The notes: generated by a model not told the origin, from the letters alone. Positions 1 to 6,257 are shown, counted from the first letter of the stretch. The stretch: 7,553 nt of DNA from Paracoccaceae bacterium (GCA_015485375.1 WFTU01000310.1:1-7553), one strand, 5' to 3'. Translations and numbers: made by a program.

Positions 1-821
1 AGGAAGTTTCCACCATCAAGGAATACCAGAAAAACCTTGGTATCGAAAAATTCGTCGACTCGGTTGACTGGGGCATGTTCTTCTTCCTGACCAAACCGAT
101 CTTCGCGCTGCTCGATTTCCTCTACAAACTGATCGGCAACATGGGCTGGGCCATTATCGGCCTGACCCTGATTATCAAGGCGCTGCTGTTCCCGCTGGCC
201 TATAAATCCTACGTTTCCATGTCGAAGATGAAGAAACTGCAGCCGGAAATGGAAGCGCTGAAGAAACGCGTCGGCGACGACAAGGCCGCCATGCAGAAGG
301 AAATGATGGAGCTTTACAAGAAGAACAAGGTGAACCCCGCCTCGGGCTGTCTGCCGATCTTCCTGCAGATCCCGATCTTCTTCTCGCTCTACAAGGTGCT
401 GTTCGTCACCATCGAGATGCGCCACGCCCCGTGGATCGGCTGGATCAAGGACCTTTCGGCCCCCGACCCGACCTCGATCCTCAACCTCTTCGGCCTGCTG
501 CCGTGGGATGCTCCGGGACCGGAAAGCTTCCTCGCCGTCCTGTCCATCGGCGTGCTTCCGATCCTGATGGGTATCACCATGTGGCTGCAGCAGAAACTGA
601 ATCCGGCCCCGACAGACAAGACACAGGCCATGATCTTTGCCTATATGCCGTGGGTATTCATGTTCATGCTCGGCAGCTTTGCCTCGGGTCTGGTGCTTTA
701 CTGGGTGGCCAACAATACGATCACCTTCACGCAGCAGTATCTGATCATGCGCTCGCAGGGTGTGAAACCGGACATCTTCGGCAACATCATGTCGTCCTTC
801 AAGCGTAACAAAGCGGACTAG
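1..821 (+). CDS. yidC: Membrane protein insertase YidC (3' part; 5' end outside window)
   Basis: YidC inserts and folds inner-membrane proteins, alone or with the Sec translocon. The first whole codon is at position 3, and 272 residues are visible up to the TAG at 819-821. An ATG at 75 is internal, because the frame is open and YidC-like upstream of it (IEKFVDSVDWG). The visible part is the conserved YidC/Oxa1 core: a membrane segment starting near FFFLTKPIF, the segment WAIIGLTLIIKALLFPL, a charged coiled cytoplasmic hairpin (MSKMKKLQPEMEALKKRVGD to YKKNKVNPASGC), the segment LPIFLQIPIFFSLYKVLF, then two further membrane segments ending in SGLVLYWVANN. E. coli YidC has a groove arginine (R366 by recall) in the first core segment; here a lysine occupies that place (LIIKALL), so the positive charge is kept. 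The tail is short and basic (SSFKRNKAD). The next gene begins 3 bases after the stop, which suggests one operon. Identity is very secure. Confidence 0.97.
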   Translation, partial: EVSTIKEYQKNLGIEKFVDSVDWGMFFFLTKPIFALLDFLYKLIGNMGWAIIGLTLIIKALLFPLAYKSYVSMSKMKKLQPEMEALKKRVGDDKAAMQKEMMELYKKNKVNPASGCLPIFLQIPIFFSLYKVLFVTIEMRHAPWIGWIKDLSAPDPTSILNLFGLLPWDAPGPESFLAVLSIGVLPILMGITMWLQQKLNPAPTDKTQAMIFAYMPWVFMFMLGSFASGLVLYWVANNTITFTQQYLIMRSQGVKPDIFGNIMSSFKRNKAD

Positions 822-824
822 ATC

Positions 825-1574
825 GTGGCGCGCGTCACCCATATCTGGCGCCACCCCGTAAAAGCGCTGGGCCGCGAGGCCGTGGAACGTGCGGTCCTGA
901 CAAAGGATCGCACGATGCCGTTCGACCGTGTCTGGGCGATAATTCAGGAGGGCAGCGATTTCGACCCTGCCAACCCCGCATGGGTGTCAAAGAAAGCCTT
1001 CAATCAGGGCGCCAAGACGCAAAGTTTCATGGCCATCCGCTGCGCCTTTGACGACACAAGCGGGCAGATCACCCTGACCCACCCCGAGCGGCCGGAAATC
1101 ACGCTGAACCCCGATACAGACGCCGAAGCACTGGTCGCATGGATCAAACCGCTGGTCCCCGCCGACCTGCCGCAACCCGTCGGCGTGGCCAAGCTGGAGG
1201 GCAACAGCCTGACCGATCAGGAAGCCCCCTATATCTCGGTCATCGGCACCGCCTCGCTGGCGGCCCTGTCCGCAGCCGCGGGCAAACCGCTGGAACAGGA
1301 ACGCTTCCGCGCCAATATCTGGCTGGACGGTCTGGAACCGTGGGCAGAGTTTGACTGGATCGGCAAGGACATCCGCATCGGCACCGCCACCCTGCGGGTG
1401 GAGGCCCGCACCGGCCGCTGCATCGCCACCACCGCCGATCCGAACACCGGCGTGCCGGATGTCGAGACGCTGGCCGTATTGCGCAAGAACTGGGGCCACC
1501 GCGACCTCGGCGTTTTCGCCCGCGTGATCAAATCCGGCGAAGTGGCCCTCAACGACACAATGGAGGTCCTATGA
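825..1574 (+). CDS. MOSC domain-containing protein (YcbX-like, COG3217 type)
   Basis: A stand-alone 249-residue MOSC protein. MOSC domains occur at the C-terminus of Mo-cofactor sulfurases and in YcbX/YiiM-type proteins that reduce N-hydroxylated compounds; they are thought to carry sulfur or bind molybdenum cofactor through a conserved cysteine. The N-terminal beta-barrel signature is visible (HPVKALGRE at residues 10-18, then FDRVWAI at 33-39). The MOSC core follows, with RFRANIWLDG at 160-169, the candidate catalytic cysteine C199 in TGRCIATTADPNTG, and the closing strand LGVFARV. There is no ferredoxin or PLP domain, so an electron or sulfur partner must be another protein. The chosen start is GTG at 825, three bases after the yidC stop and giving the family-typical MARVTHIWRHP. 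The SD is weak (AGCGGA). The end overlaps the engB start as ATGA, suggesting translational coupling. The family is clear; substrate and partner are unknown. Confidence 0.88.
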   Translation: MARVTHIWRHPVKALGREAVERAVLTKDRTMPFDRVWAIIQEGSDFDPANPAWVSKKAFNQGAKTQSFMAIRCAFDDTSGQITLTHPERPEITLNPDTDAEALVAWIKPLVPADLPQPVGVAKLEGNSLTDQEAPYISVIGTASLAALSAAAGKPLEQERFRANIWLDGLEPWAEFDWIGKDIRIGTATLRVEARTGRCIATTADPNTGVPDVETLAVLRKNWGHRDLGVFARVIKSGEVALNDTMEVL

Positions 1575-2221
1575 CCATCGCCTTCCCGATCGCCGAAAAA
1601 CCGGATGCCGCAGCCATCGAGGCAGGGCGCAAGCTGTTCGCCGGAAACTCCGATTTCCTCAAGGGCGTCGTCGACATGGCCGGCGTCCCCCCCGCCGACC
1701 GGATGGAGATCTGCTTTGCCGGTCGCTCGAATGTCGGCAAATCCAGCCTGATCAACGCGCTCACGGGGCGCAAGGCTCTGGCGCGGACCTCGAACACACC
1801 GGGGCGCACGCAGGAAATCAACTATTTCACCCTGCTGGACAGCCACTATCTGGTCGATCTGCCGGGCTACGGTTTCGCCAATGCCCCCGTTCCGGTGGTG
1901 CAGAAATGGCAACGCCTGCTGAAGGCCTACCTCTCCGGCCGCGCCACCCTGCGCCGCGTCTTTCTGCTGATCGACGCCCGCCACGGCGCCAAGGATGTGG
2001 ACGAGGAAATCATGCAGCTGCTCGACCGCGCCGCCGTCACATTCCAGGTTGTGCTGACCAAGGTCGACAAGCTGAAAAAGGCCGAGCAGGACAAGAATAT
2101 CGACGCCCTGCGCAAGGTGCTGGCCAAACACCCCGCCGCCTATCCCGAACTGATCCTCACCTCCTCGACCAAGGGCGAGGGGCTGGAAACCCTGCGCGCC
2201 ATCATCGCAACGATGGAGTAG
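1571..2221 (+). CDS. engB: Ribosome biogenesis GTP-binding protein EngB (YihA/YsxC)
   Basis: An essential small GTPase of the TRAFAC class in most bacteria, acting in late assembly of the 50S ribosomal subunit. At 216 residues it matches the usual length of about 200-215. All G motifs are present in order: G1 GRSNVGKS at residues 51-58, the G2 threonine in NTPGRTQ (75-81), G3 DLPGYG at 96-101, G4 TKVD at 163-166 and a G5-like TSST near 197-200. The segment LLIDARHGAKDVDEE after G3 is also typical of EngB and separates it from Era or EngA. The start ATG at 1571 overlaps the MOSC stop by four bases and has a strong SD, GGAGG at 1562-1566, that lies inside the MOSC coding sequence. Its translation is therefore probably tied to that gene. 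Nothing looks truncated. Confidence 0.97.
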   Translation: MTIAFPIAEKPDAAAIEAGRKLFAGNSDFLKGVVDMAGVPPADRMEICFAGRSNVGKSSLINALTGRKALARTSNTPGRTQEINYFTLLDSHYLVDLPGYGFANAPVPVVQKWQRLLKAYLSGRATLRRVFLLIDARHGAKDVDEEIMQLLDRAAVTFQVVLTKVDKLKKAEQDKNIDALRKVLAKHPAAYPELILTSSTKGEGLETLRAIIATME

Positions 2222-2253
2222 TGTTTGGCGCCCGAAACCGCTAAACAGGTGCC

Positions 2254-2260
2254 AAAGGAG
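2254..2260 (+). promoter_or_regulatory. Shine-Dalgarno of argB that fixes its start
   Basis: AAAGGAG at 2254-2260 lies six bases before the ATG at 2267. The frame is also open upstream to a TTG at 2225, but that codon has no SD, and the added residues (MAPETAKQVPKETP) do not look like a conserved ArgB N-terminus. The ATG at 2267 is the better start. Confidence 0.8.
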
Positions 2261-2266
2261 ACCCCG

Positions 2267-3130
2267 ATGGAGATTCAGAAAGCCATGAACAGCGACTGGT
2301 TTGCCACCGCAAGAACCCTGTCCGAGGCGCTGCCCTACCTGCAGCGCTATGACGGTGCCGTCGTGGTCATCAAATTCGGCGGCCACGCCATGGGCGACGA
2401 CGCGGCGATGGAAAAATTCGCCCGCGACATCGTGCTGATGAAACAGGTCAACGTGAACCCCGTGCTGGTGCATGGCGGCGGCCCGATGATCAACGAGATG
2501 CTGGAGCGCCTGAACGTCGAGACCTCCTTCGTCGACGGCAAACGGGTCACCGACCGCGAAACCATGAAAGTGGTGGAAATGGTCCTCTCCGGTTCCGTGA
2601 ACAAACGCATCGTGGCGGCAATCAACAAACAGGGCGGCAAGGCCGTGGGCCTGTCCGGCAAGGACGCCAACCTGATGGTCTGCGAACCGGCGGACGAAAA
2701 ACTCGGCTTCGTTGGCGAGCCGACAACCATCAATCCCGCTGTGCTTGATACCTTCCTCGAAAGCGACCTGATCCCCGTCATCGCCCCCATCGGCGTCGGC
2801 AAGGCGGGCGAGACCTACAACATCAACGGCGACACCGCCGCCGGTGCCATTGCCGCAGGGCTGAAGGCAGACCGCCTGCTGCTGCTCACCGATGTGGCGG
2901 GGGTGAAGGACGCGGACGGCAACGTCATCACCGACCTCACCTCGGAACAGGTGAAAACCCTGACGGACGAGGGCGTGATTGCCGGCGGCATGATCCCGAA
3001 AACCCAGACCGCGATGAAGGCGCTGGAGGGGGGCGTGCGCGCCGCTGTCATTCTCGACGGCCGCGCCCCGCATGCCTGCCTGCTGGAGCTGTTCACCGAA
3101 CACGGCGCCGGCAGCCTGATCCGCGACTGA
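2267..3130 (+). CDS. argB: Acetylglutamate kinase (ArgB)
   Basis: Phosphorylates N-acetyl-L-glutamate with ATP, the second step of arginine synthesis through acetylated intermediates, in the cytoplasm. The protein has 287 residues and the amino-acid kinase fold. Visible motifs are VVIKFGGHAMG at 33-43 (K36 and G38-G39 for phosphate binding), LVHGGGPMI at 67-75, R93 in DGKRVTD for the acetylglutamate carboxylate, LSGKDANL at 129-136, NINGDTAAGAIAAG at 185-198, LLTDVAGV at 206-213 and the catalytic-lysine region GGMIPKTQTA at 240-249 (K245). About 30 residues precede the first kinase strand and form a likely helix (DWFATARTLSEALPYLQRY), which the short E. coli enzyme lacks. In the known hexameric, arginine-inhibited enzymes (Thermotoga, Pseudomonas) this helix links the dimers, and the C-terminal HGAGSLI resembles their end. 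I infer feedback inhibition by arginine. It lies 45 bases after engB, probably in the same operon. No leader peptide or attenuator was seen. Confidence 0.97.
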   Translation: MEIQKAMNSDWFATARTLSEALPYLQRYDGAVVVIKFGGHAMGDDAAMEKFARDIVLMKQVNVNPVLVHGGGPMINEMLERLNVETSFVDGKRVTDRETMKVVEMVLSGSVNKRIVAAINKQGGKAVGLSGKDANLMVCEPADEKLGFVGEPTTINPAVLDTFLESDLIPVIAPIGVGKAGETYNINGDTAAGAIAAGLKADRLLLLTDVAGVKDADGNVITDLTSEQVKTLTDEGVIAGGMIPKTQTAMKALEGGVRAAVILDGRAPHACLLELFTEHGAGSLIRD

Positions 3131-3159
3131 CAGATCGTAAACCTTTCGTGTGGTGTCTT

Positions 3160-3197
3160 GCAATCGGCGCAATCGTCGCCAATTGTGGGCGCAAACG
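3160..3197 (+). repeat. Short direct repeats and hairpin in the argB-hydroxylase gap
   Basis: The 91-base gap 3131-3221 holds GCAATCG at 3160-3166 and 3169-3175. It also holds GGCGCAATCG at 3166-3175, repeated as GGCGCAAACG at 3188-3197 (9 of 10 bases, starts 22 bases apart, about two helical turns). The stretch 3161-3185 can fold into a hairpin: CAAT and GGCG pair with CGCC and ATTG around one C/A mismatch, with a 7-base loop. There is no T-run after it, so it is not a standard terminator. It could be an operator, a leader structure or chance. TTGCAA at 3158-3163 is a possible -35 box, but no good -10 follows. Confidence 0.35.
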
Positions 3198-3221
3198 TGT
3201 TTAACCGAAAAGAAATGTAAA

Positions 3222-4016
3222 ATGGAAAACGAAGCCACAATCCGCCTGTCCGTGTTCCTCGGCCTGTTCGTGCTGTTCGCGGTGATCGAGGCGATCATCC
3301 CCGGCAAGGCCCGCGTGGAAACCCGCAAGCGCCGCTGGGTTGCCAACTGGGGCCTGTCGATCCTCAACACCCTGACCATCAACCTGATGGCGTGGATCCT
3401 GCCGGTGCTGGCCGTCGGTGCCGCCATCGACGCCGCCAACAACGGCTGGGGCCTGTTCAACAACATCGACCTGCCCGCGTGGCTGGAGATTATCGCCGCC
3501 ATGCTGATCCTCGATTTCGCCATCTGGTTCCAGCACCTGATCACCCATAAAATCCCGATCCTCTGGCGTCTGCACCAGGTGCATCATGCCGACCGCGACA
3601 TGGATGTCTCCACCGCCATCCGCTTCCACCCGATCGAGATCGCGCTCTCCATGGGCCTGAAAATCGGTCTGGTCTATCTGCTCGGCCCCGCAACCATTGC
3701 CGTGATCCTGTTCGAGATCATCCTCAACGGCTCCGCCCTGTTCAACCACGCCAACATCAAGCTGCCGAAAAAAGTGGATGCCGTCGTGCGCCTGCTGCTG
3801 GTGACGCCGGATATGCACCGCGTCCACCACTCGAACCTGCGCGAGGAACACGACAGCAACTACGGTTTCTCGCTCTCGATCTGGGACCGGATGTTCCGCA
3901 CCTATGTGGCGCAGCCGAAAAAAGGCCATGACGACATGACCGTCGGTCTGCGCTGGCAGGATGATCGCCCCTCCAACCTGTTCTGGGATCTGAAACTGCC
4001 GTTTACCAACAAATAG
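3222..4016 (+). CDS. Sterol desaturase / fatty acid hydroxylase family membrane protein
   Basis: An integral-membrane di-iron oxygenase of the fatty acid hydroxylase superfamily (ERG3/SUR2/carotenoid hydroxylase type), which hydroxylates or desaturates lipid C-H bonds using oxygen. It has 264 residues. The histidine clusters that bind the two irons are complete: HLITH (H105, H109), LHQVHH (H118, H121, H122), RFHP (H136), FNHANIK (H176) and MHRVHH (H199, H202, H203), with EEHDSNYG (H210) after them. Hydrophobic segments near residues 9-27, 45-68, 88-104 and 144-169 fit four membrane passes. The start ATG at 3222 gives MENEATIRLS; its SD is weak (AAAAGAAA near 3208-3215). The frame is open to a GTG at 3150, but that extension (VSCNRRNRRQLW...) is charged and falls in the repeat-bearing gap, so I reject it. 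A terminator follows directly. The substrate cannot be told from sequence; sterols are unlikely in most bacteria, so a fatty acyl, ornithine lipid or carotenoid substrate is possible. Confidence 0.92.
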   Translation: MENEATIRLSVFLGLFVLFAVIEAIIPGKARVETRKRRWVANWGLSILNTLTINLMAWILPVLAVGAAIDAANNGWGLFNNIDLPAWLEIIAAMLILDFAIWFQHLITHKIPILWRLHQVHHADRDMDVSTAIRFHPIEIALSMGLKIGLVYLLGPATIAVILFEIILNGSALFNHANIKLPKKVDAVVRLLLVTPDMHRVHHSNLREEHDSNYGFSLSIWDRMFRTYVAQPKKGHDDMTVGLRWQDDRPSNLFWDLKLPFTNK

Positions 4017-4018
4017 CC

Positions 4019-4079
4019 CTTGCCTTTCCCGCGACCCTGCCGCAGCCTTGTGGCAGGGTTTTTCCTTTGAAAGGGCAAG
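4019..4079 (+). other. Large outer stem enclosing the terminator and covering the next SD
   Basis: CTTGCCTTTC at 4019-4028 pairs with GAAAGGGCAAG at 4069-4079 in ten base pairs with one bulged G (4073). The pair encloses the terminator hairpin at 4034-4059. The right arm contains AAAGGG, the likely SD of the phosphatase gene starting at 4082. In a read-through transcript this fold would hide that SD. The pairing is seen in the sequence; any effect is inferred. Confidence 0.4.
4034..4063 (+). terminator. Intrinsic terminator after the hydroxylase gene
   Basis: ACCCTGCCGCA at 4034-4044 pairs with TGTGGCAGGGT at 4049-4059, an 11-base-pair stem with one G-U pair and a GCCT loop. It is followed by a run of five T (4059-4063). 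It starts 18 bases after the hydroxylase stop and should end the transcript from the left-hand genes. On the - strand no T-run follows the hairpin, so it works in one direction only. Confidence 0.9.
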
Positions 4080-4081
4080 AG

Positions 4082-4591
4082 ATGAAAAAACTGATCCTCA
4101 TGCGCCACGCCAAATCCTCCTGGTCGGAGGAGGACATTCAGGACATCTCGCGCAGCCTGAACGAACGCGGGAAAAAGGGCGCGGCGCTGCTCGGCGAATG
4201 GATGGAGAAATCCGGAAACACGCCGGATATGGTCATCACTTCCGCCGCCACCCGCTGTCAGGAAACATGGAACGGCGTGGCCGCCAGCCTGTCGCAAAAA
4301 CCCGAAGTGCTGATCGAGCGCGATCTCTATATGGCCGGCCCCGGGGAAATCCTCGAACTCCTGCGCAGCCGCGCCAAGGGCGACACGGTCATGGTGCTGG
4401 CCCACCAGCCCGGTATCGGCCTGCTGGCCCGCGAAATGCGCGTGGACCCGCCCCCCGCGCACGAGGCTTTCAACAAATACCCCACCGGCGCGACCACGGT
4501 GCTGGAACTGCCGATCGACGACTGGTCACAGATCGTCCCGGGCATTGCCCATCTCGAAGATTACGTCACCCCGAAGGCACTGGGAATCTAG
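4082..4591 (+). CDS. SixA-like histidine phosphatase family protein
   Basis: A 169-residue protein of histidine phosphatase branch 1 (phosphoglycerate mutase-like). It resembles SixA, which removes phosphate from phosphohistidine in phosphorelay or phosphotransferase proteins. The N-terminal signature LILMRHAKSSW holds R8 and the nucleophile H9. R58 in SAATRCQETW fits the second phosphate-binding arginine, and H108 in VLAHQPGIGLL is the second catalytic histidine. E79 or D81 in IERDLYMAG is the likely proton donor region. The usual GH before the second histidine is AH here, a mild variant. The start ATG at 4082 has AAAGGG six bases upstream; an in-frame TTG at 4067 would only add MKGQE and is rejected. 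The gene sits just behind a terminator, so it needs its own promoter (none clear) or read-through. Its TAG overlaps the stop of the opposite-strand gene. The true substrate is unknown; small-molecule phosphatases of this family look alike. Confidence 0.88.
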   Translation: MKKLILMRHAKSSWSEEDIQDISRSLNERGKKGAALLGEWMEKSGNTPDMVITSAATRCQETWNGVAASLSQKPEVLIERDLYMAGPGEILELLRSRAKGDTVMVLAHQPGIGLLAREMRVDPPPAHEAFNKYPTGATTVLELPIDDWSQIVPGIAHLEDYVTPKALGI

Positions 4592-5232
4592 CGCAGGTCC
4601 AGATTTTCCAGCCGCGCCGTTACAGCGGTGTTGGTGTCGTCGCTATCGGCCGAAACCGCCAGCCCGACCAGCACCCCCGGTTCGCTGCCAAAAGCCCGCC
4701 GGTAGTCCGCGGCCAGATCAACGCTCTCGCGGAAATCCCCCGTGCCCGCCTTGCGCAGCGGCACCATCATCGTTCTTCCGGGCTGGAACGGACTGTCGAG
4801 CACCGTGCCACGCGGATAATCCCCGCCCCAGACATAGACCAGCGTGCGCATCGACCTGTTGCCGAAAATCCTGCGCGCCGAGGCATTGGCCAGCTTCTCT
4901 GCCTGATCCGCATCGACAAACACGAAATAGAGCGAGATATTCCGGTCATCCACCCCTTTGACGGTCAGGTCCGTCGCCGGAACCGACTGTGACACCGCCC
5001 ACTCCCACGAGGCCTTGTCCGCCTGCCAGTGGCCGCGCGGCACGGGGCGATAGATCATCGAAACGGAATCCTGCGACCCGATCCCGATAAAACTGCCCCC
5101 CAGCTCGTAGGTATTGGGCGACAGGCGCAAAAACCCCTGCTGTTTCCAGTTGCCGTCAAAGGCAATGTCATTGGCCAGCGCAGGGGTCGCCAGCATGGCC
5201 AGTGCGGCAAGGGCAGGTGTCAATAAACGCAT
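4588..5232 (-). CDS. Secreted DUF3047 family protein
   Basis: A 214-residue protein with a clear Sec signal peptide: MR, a hydrophobic run, then the cleavage motif ALA at 18-20 before NDIAF. It should therefore be periplasmic. The body matches what I recall of DUF3047, a family of unknown function: a beta-rich start, FVFVDADQAEKLANA at 104-118, RTLVYVWGGDYPRGTVL near 129-145, the positive patch PGRTMMVPLRKAG at 151-163, VDLAADYRRAFGSEP at 171-185, and the ending VGLAVSADSDDTNT with A.LENLDL. The start ATG (5232-5230) has a GGAG SD seven bases upstream (plus-strand 5240-5243). No catalytic residue set is apparent; the fold may be a sugar- or ligand-binding beta sandwich, which is a guess. The last three bases overlap the phosphatase gene on the other strand. 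The pirin gene is upstream on the same strand, 113 bases away. Confidence 0.82.
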   Translation of the reverse strand: MRLLTPALAALAMLATPALANDIAFDGNWKQQGFLRLSPNTYELGGSFIGIGSQDSVSMIYRPVPRGHWQADKASWEWAVSQSVPATDLTVKGVDDRNISLYFVFVDADQAEKLANASARRIFGNRSMRTLVYVWGGDYPRGTVLDSPFQPGRTMMVPLRKAGTGDFRESVDLAADYRRAFGSEPGVLVGLAVSADSDDTNTAVTARLENLDLR

Positions 5233-5253
5233 TTAAGGTCTCCACAAATTTTC

Positions 5254-5273
5254 GGGGCAGCAAATGCCGCCCC
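5254..5273 (-). terminator. Stable hairpin between pirin and DUF3047 genes (terminator or leader structure)
   Basis: On the - strand GGGGCGGC pairs with GCTGCCCC over eight pairs (one G-U) around an ATTT loop. What follows on that strand is GAAAATTT rather than a clean T-run, so it is a poor terminator for pirin; it also lies only 21 bases before the DUF3047 start and may be a leader hairpin. On the + strand the same element has an A/C mismatch but is followed by TTTT (5274-5277). It could therefore stop + strand transcripts arriving from the phosphatase gene. Confidence 0.4.
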
Positions 5274-5281
5274 TTTTCCCG

Positions 5282-5325
5282 CTCAATTTACAAAATTATC
5301 AGGTAAAATGAACTCAACTAACCGT
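5282..5325 (-). promoter_or_regulatory. AT-rich stretch, probable promoter region of the DUF3047 gene
   Basis: This is the most AT-rich piece of the gap between the pirin stop and the DUF3047 start, in an otherwise GC-rich window. On the - strand it contains GATAAT (5300-5295), a good -10-like hexamer. TTGAGT (5317-5312) lies only 11 bases upstream of it, too close for a normal -35, and no -35 match sits at 16-18 bases. The location fits a promoter; the exact boxes are not established. Confidence 0.25.
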
Positions 5326-5345
5326 GAGTGCGCGGAAATCCCCGC

Positions 5346-6251
5346 TCAGGCCTTGATAAAGGTGCCGTTGTTCAGCTCCCGCACCGCCTGTTTCAGCTCC
5401 TCGCGCGTGTTCATCACAATCGGCCCGTGCCACGCCACCGGCTCCTTCAGCGGCGCGCCGGAGACGAGCAGAAACCGGATGCCCTCCGGCCCCGCCTGCA
5501 CGGTTACCTCGTCCCCGCTGTCGAACTGCACCAATGTGCGGTTGCCGGACATGTCGCGGATGTTGACCTCCTGCCCCGCGACCTCCTTTTCCACGCGCAC
5601 GCCGGTAGGGTCCGAAGCATCGCGGAACGTCCCCGCCCCCTCGAAGATATAGGCAAACACATTGCGGTAGGTATCGACGGCGAAGCTCTTGCGCACGTTC
5701 GGCGGCACATAGACATCCAGATACTGCGGCTCCGCCGCGATCCCGTCCACCGGCCCGCGCTTGCCCCAGAACTCGCCGATGATCACTTTCACCCGCGTGC
5801 CGTCGTCATCAATAATCTCGGGAATTTCCCCGCCCGGCACGTCCTGATAATTCGGCGCGGTCATCTTCAGGCTCGCCGGCAGATTGGCCCAGAGCTGGAA
5901 CCCGTGCATCTGCCCCCGCGCGTTTCCGGCCGGCATTTCCTGATGCATGATGCCGGAACCCGCCGTCATCCACTGCACATCCCCCGCCCCCAGAACGCCC
6001 TTGTTGCCGAGGCTGTCACCATGTTCCACCGAACCGGCCAGCACATAGGTGATCGTCTCGATCCCGCGATGGGGATGCCACGGGAAACCGCGCTCGAAAC
6101 CGGCAGGGTCGTCGTTGCGGAAATCGTCAAACAGCAGAAACGGGTCGAGCATCGTCGGCTCGTGAAAGCCGAAAGCGCGATGCAGATGCACGCCGGCCCC
6201 CTCGATGGTCGGGGTGGCCGGCGTTTCGGATTTTACAGGACGGAAGGACAT
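5346..6251 (-). CDS. Pirin family protein (bicupin)
   Basis: A 301-residue bicupin metalloprotein. Bacterial pirins have been linked to quercetin oxidation, pyruvate dehydrogenase control and stress responses, so the role here is open. The N-terminal cupin holds the complete metal set: H59 and H61 in WHPHRGIETITYVL, and H103 and E105 in GIMHQEMP, with the conserved VQWMTAGSG just before. These match H56, H58, H101 and E103 of human pirin as I recall them. The C-terminal cupin begins near residue 165 (RVKVIIGEFWG) and ends with the usual GPIVMNTREELKQAVREL, so the protein is full length. The ATG at 6251 has an SD (AAAGGGA, plus-strand 6257-6263) and yields MSFRPVKS. The frame is open to 6326, but that extension (MRGCYCTTGRRG) crosses a palindrome and is not pirin-like. 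The glutamate dehydrogenase gene lies 92 bases upstream on the same strand. The palindrome over its leader suggests a dedicated regulator. Confidence 0.95.
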   Translation of the reverse strand: MSFRPVKSETPATPTIEGAGVHLHRAFGFHEPTMLDPFLLFDDFRNDDPAGFERGFPWHPHRGIETITYVLAGSVEHGDSLGNKGVLGAGDVQWMTAGSGIMHQEMPAGNARGQMHGFQLWANLPASLKMTAPNYQDVPGGEIPEIIDDDGTRVKVIIGEFWGKRGPVDGIAAEPQYLDVYVPPNVRKSFAVDTYRNVFAYIFEGAGTFRDASDPTGVRVEKEVAGQEVNIRDMSGNRTLVQFDSGDEVTVQAGPEGIRFLLVSGAPLKEPVAWHGPIVMNTREELKQAVRELNNGTFIKA

Positions 6252-6257
6252 ATCATT

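Noticed and set aside
2225..2266. Upstream TTG start for argB
   Set aside because: It has no SD, while the ATG at 2267 has AAAGGAG at the right distance and gives a normal ArgB N-terminus.
3150..3221. Upstream GTG start for the fatty acid hydroxylase gene
   Set aside because: The added 24 residues are basic and unlike a membrane-protein start, and they coincide with the repeat and hairpin region. The ATG at 3222 leads straight into the first membrane segment.
1229..3544. A 771-codon open frame on the - strand across the MOSC, engB, argB and hydroxylase genes
   Set aside because: It lies antisense to four well-supported genes, has the His/Asp/Gly/Gln-rich look of reversed high-GC coding sequence, shows no domain motif and would need to cross the argB-hydroxylase gap. 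It is a codon-bias artefact.
4048..4992. A 314-codon open frame on the + strand running from the phosphatase gene into the DUF3047 region
   Set aside because: It is out of frame with the phosphatase and antisense to the secreted protein, with an Arg/Pro/Gly/His-rich composition and no motif.
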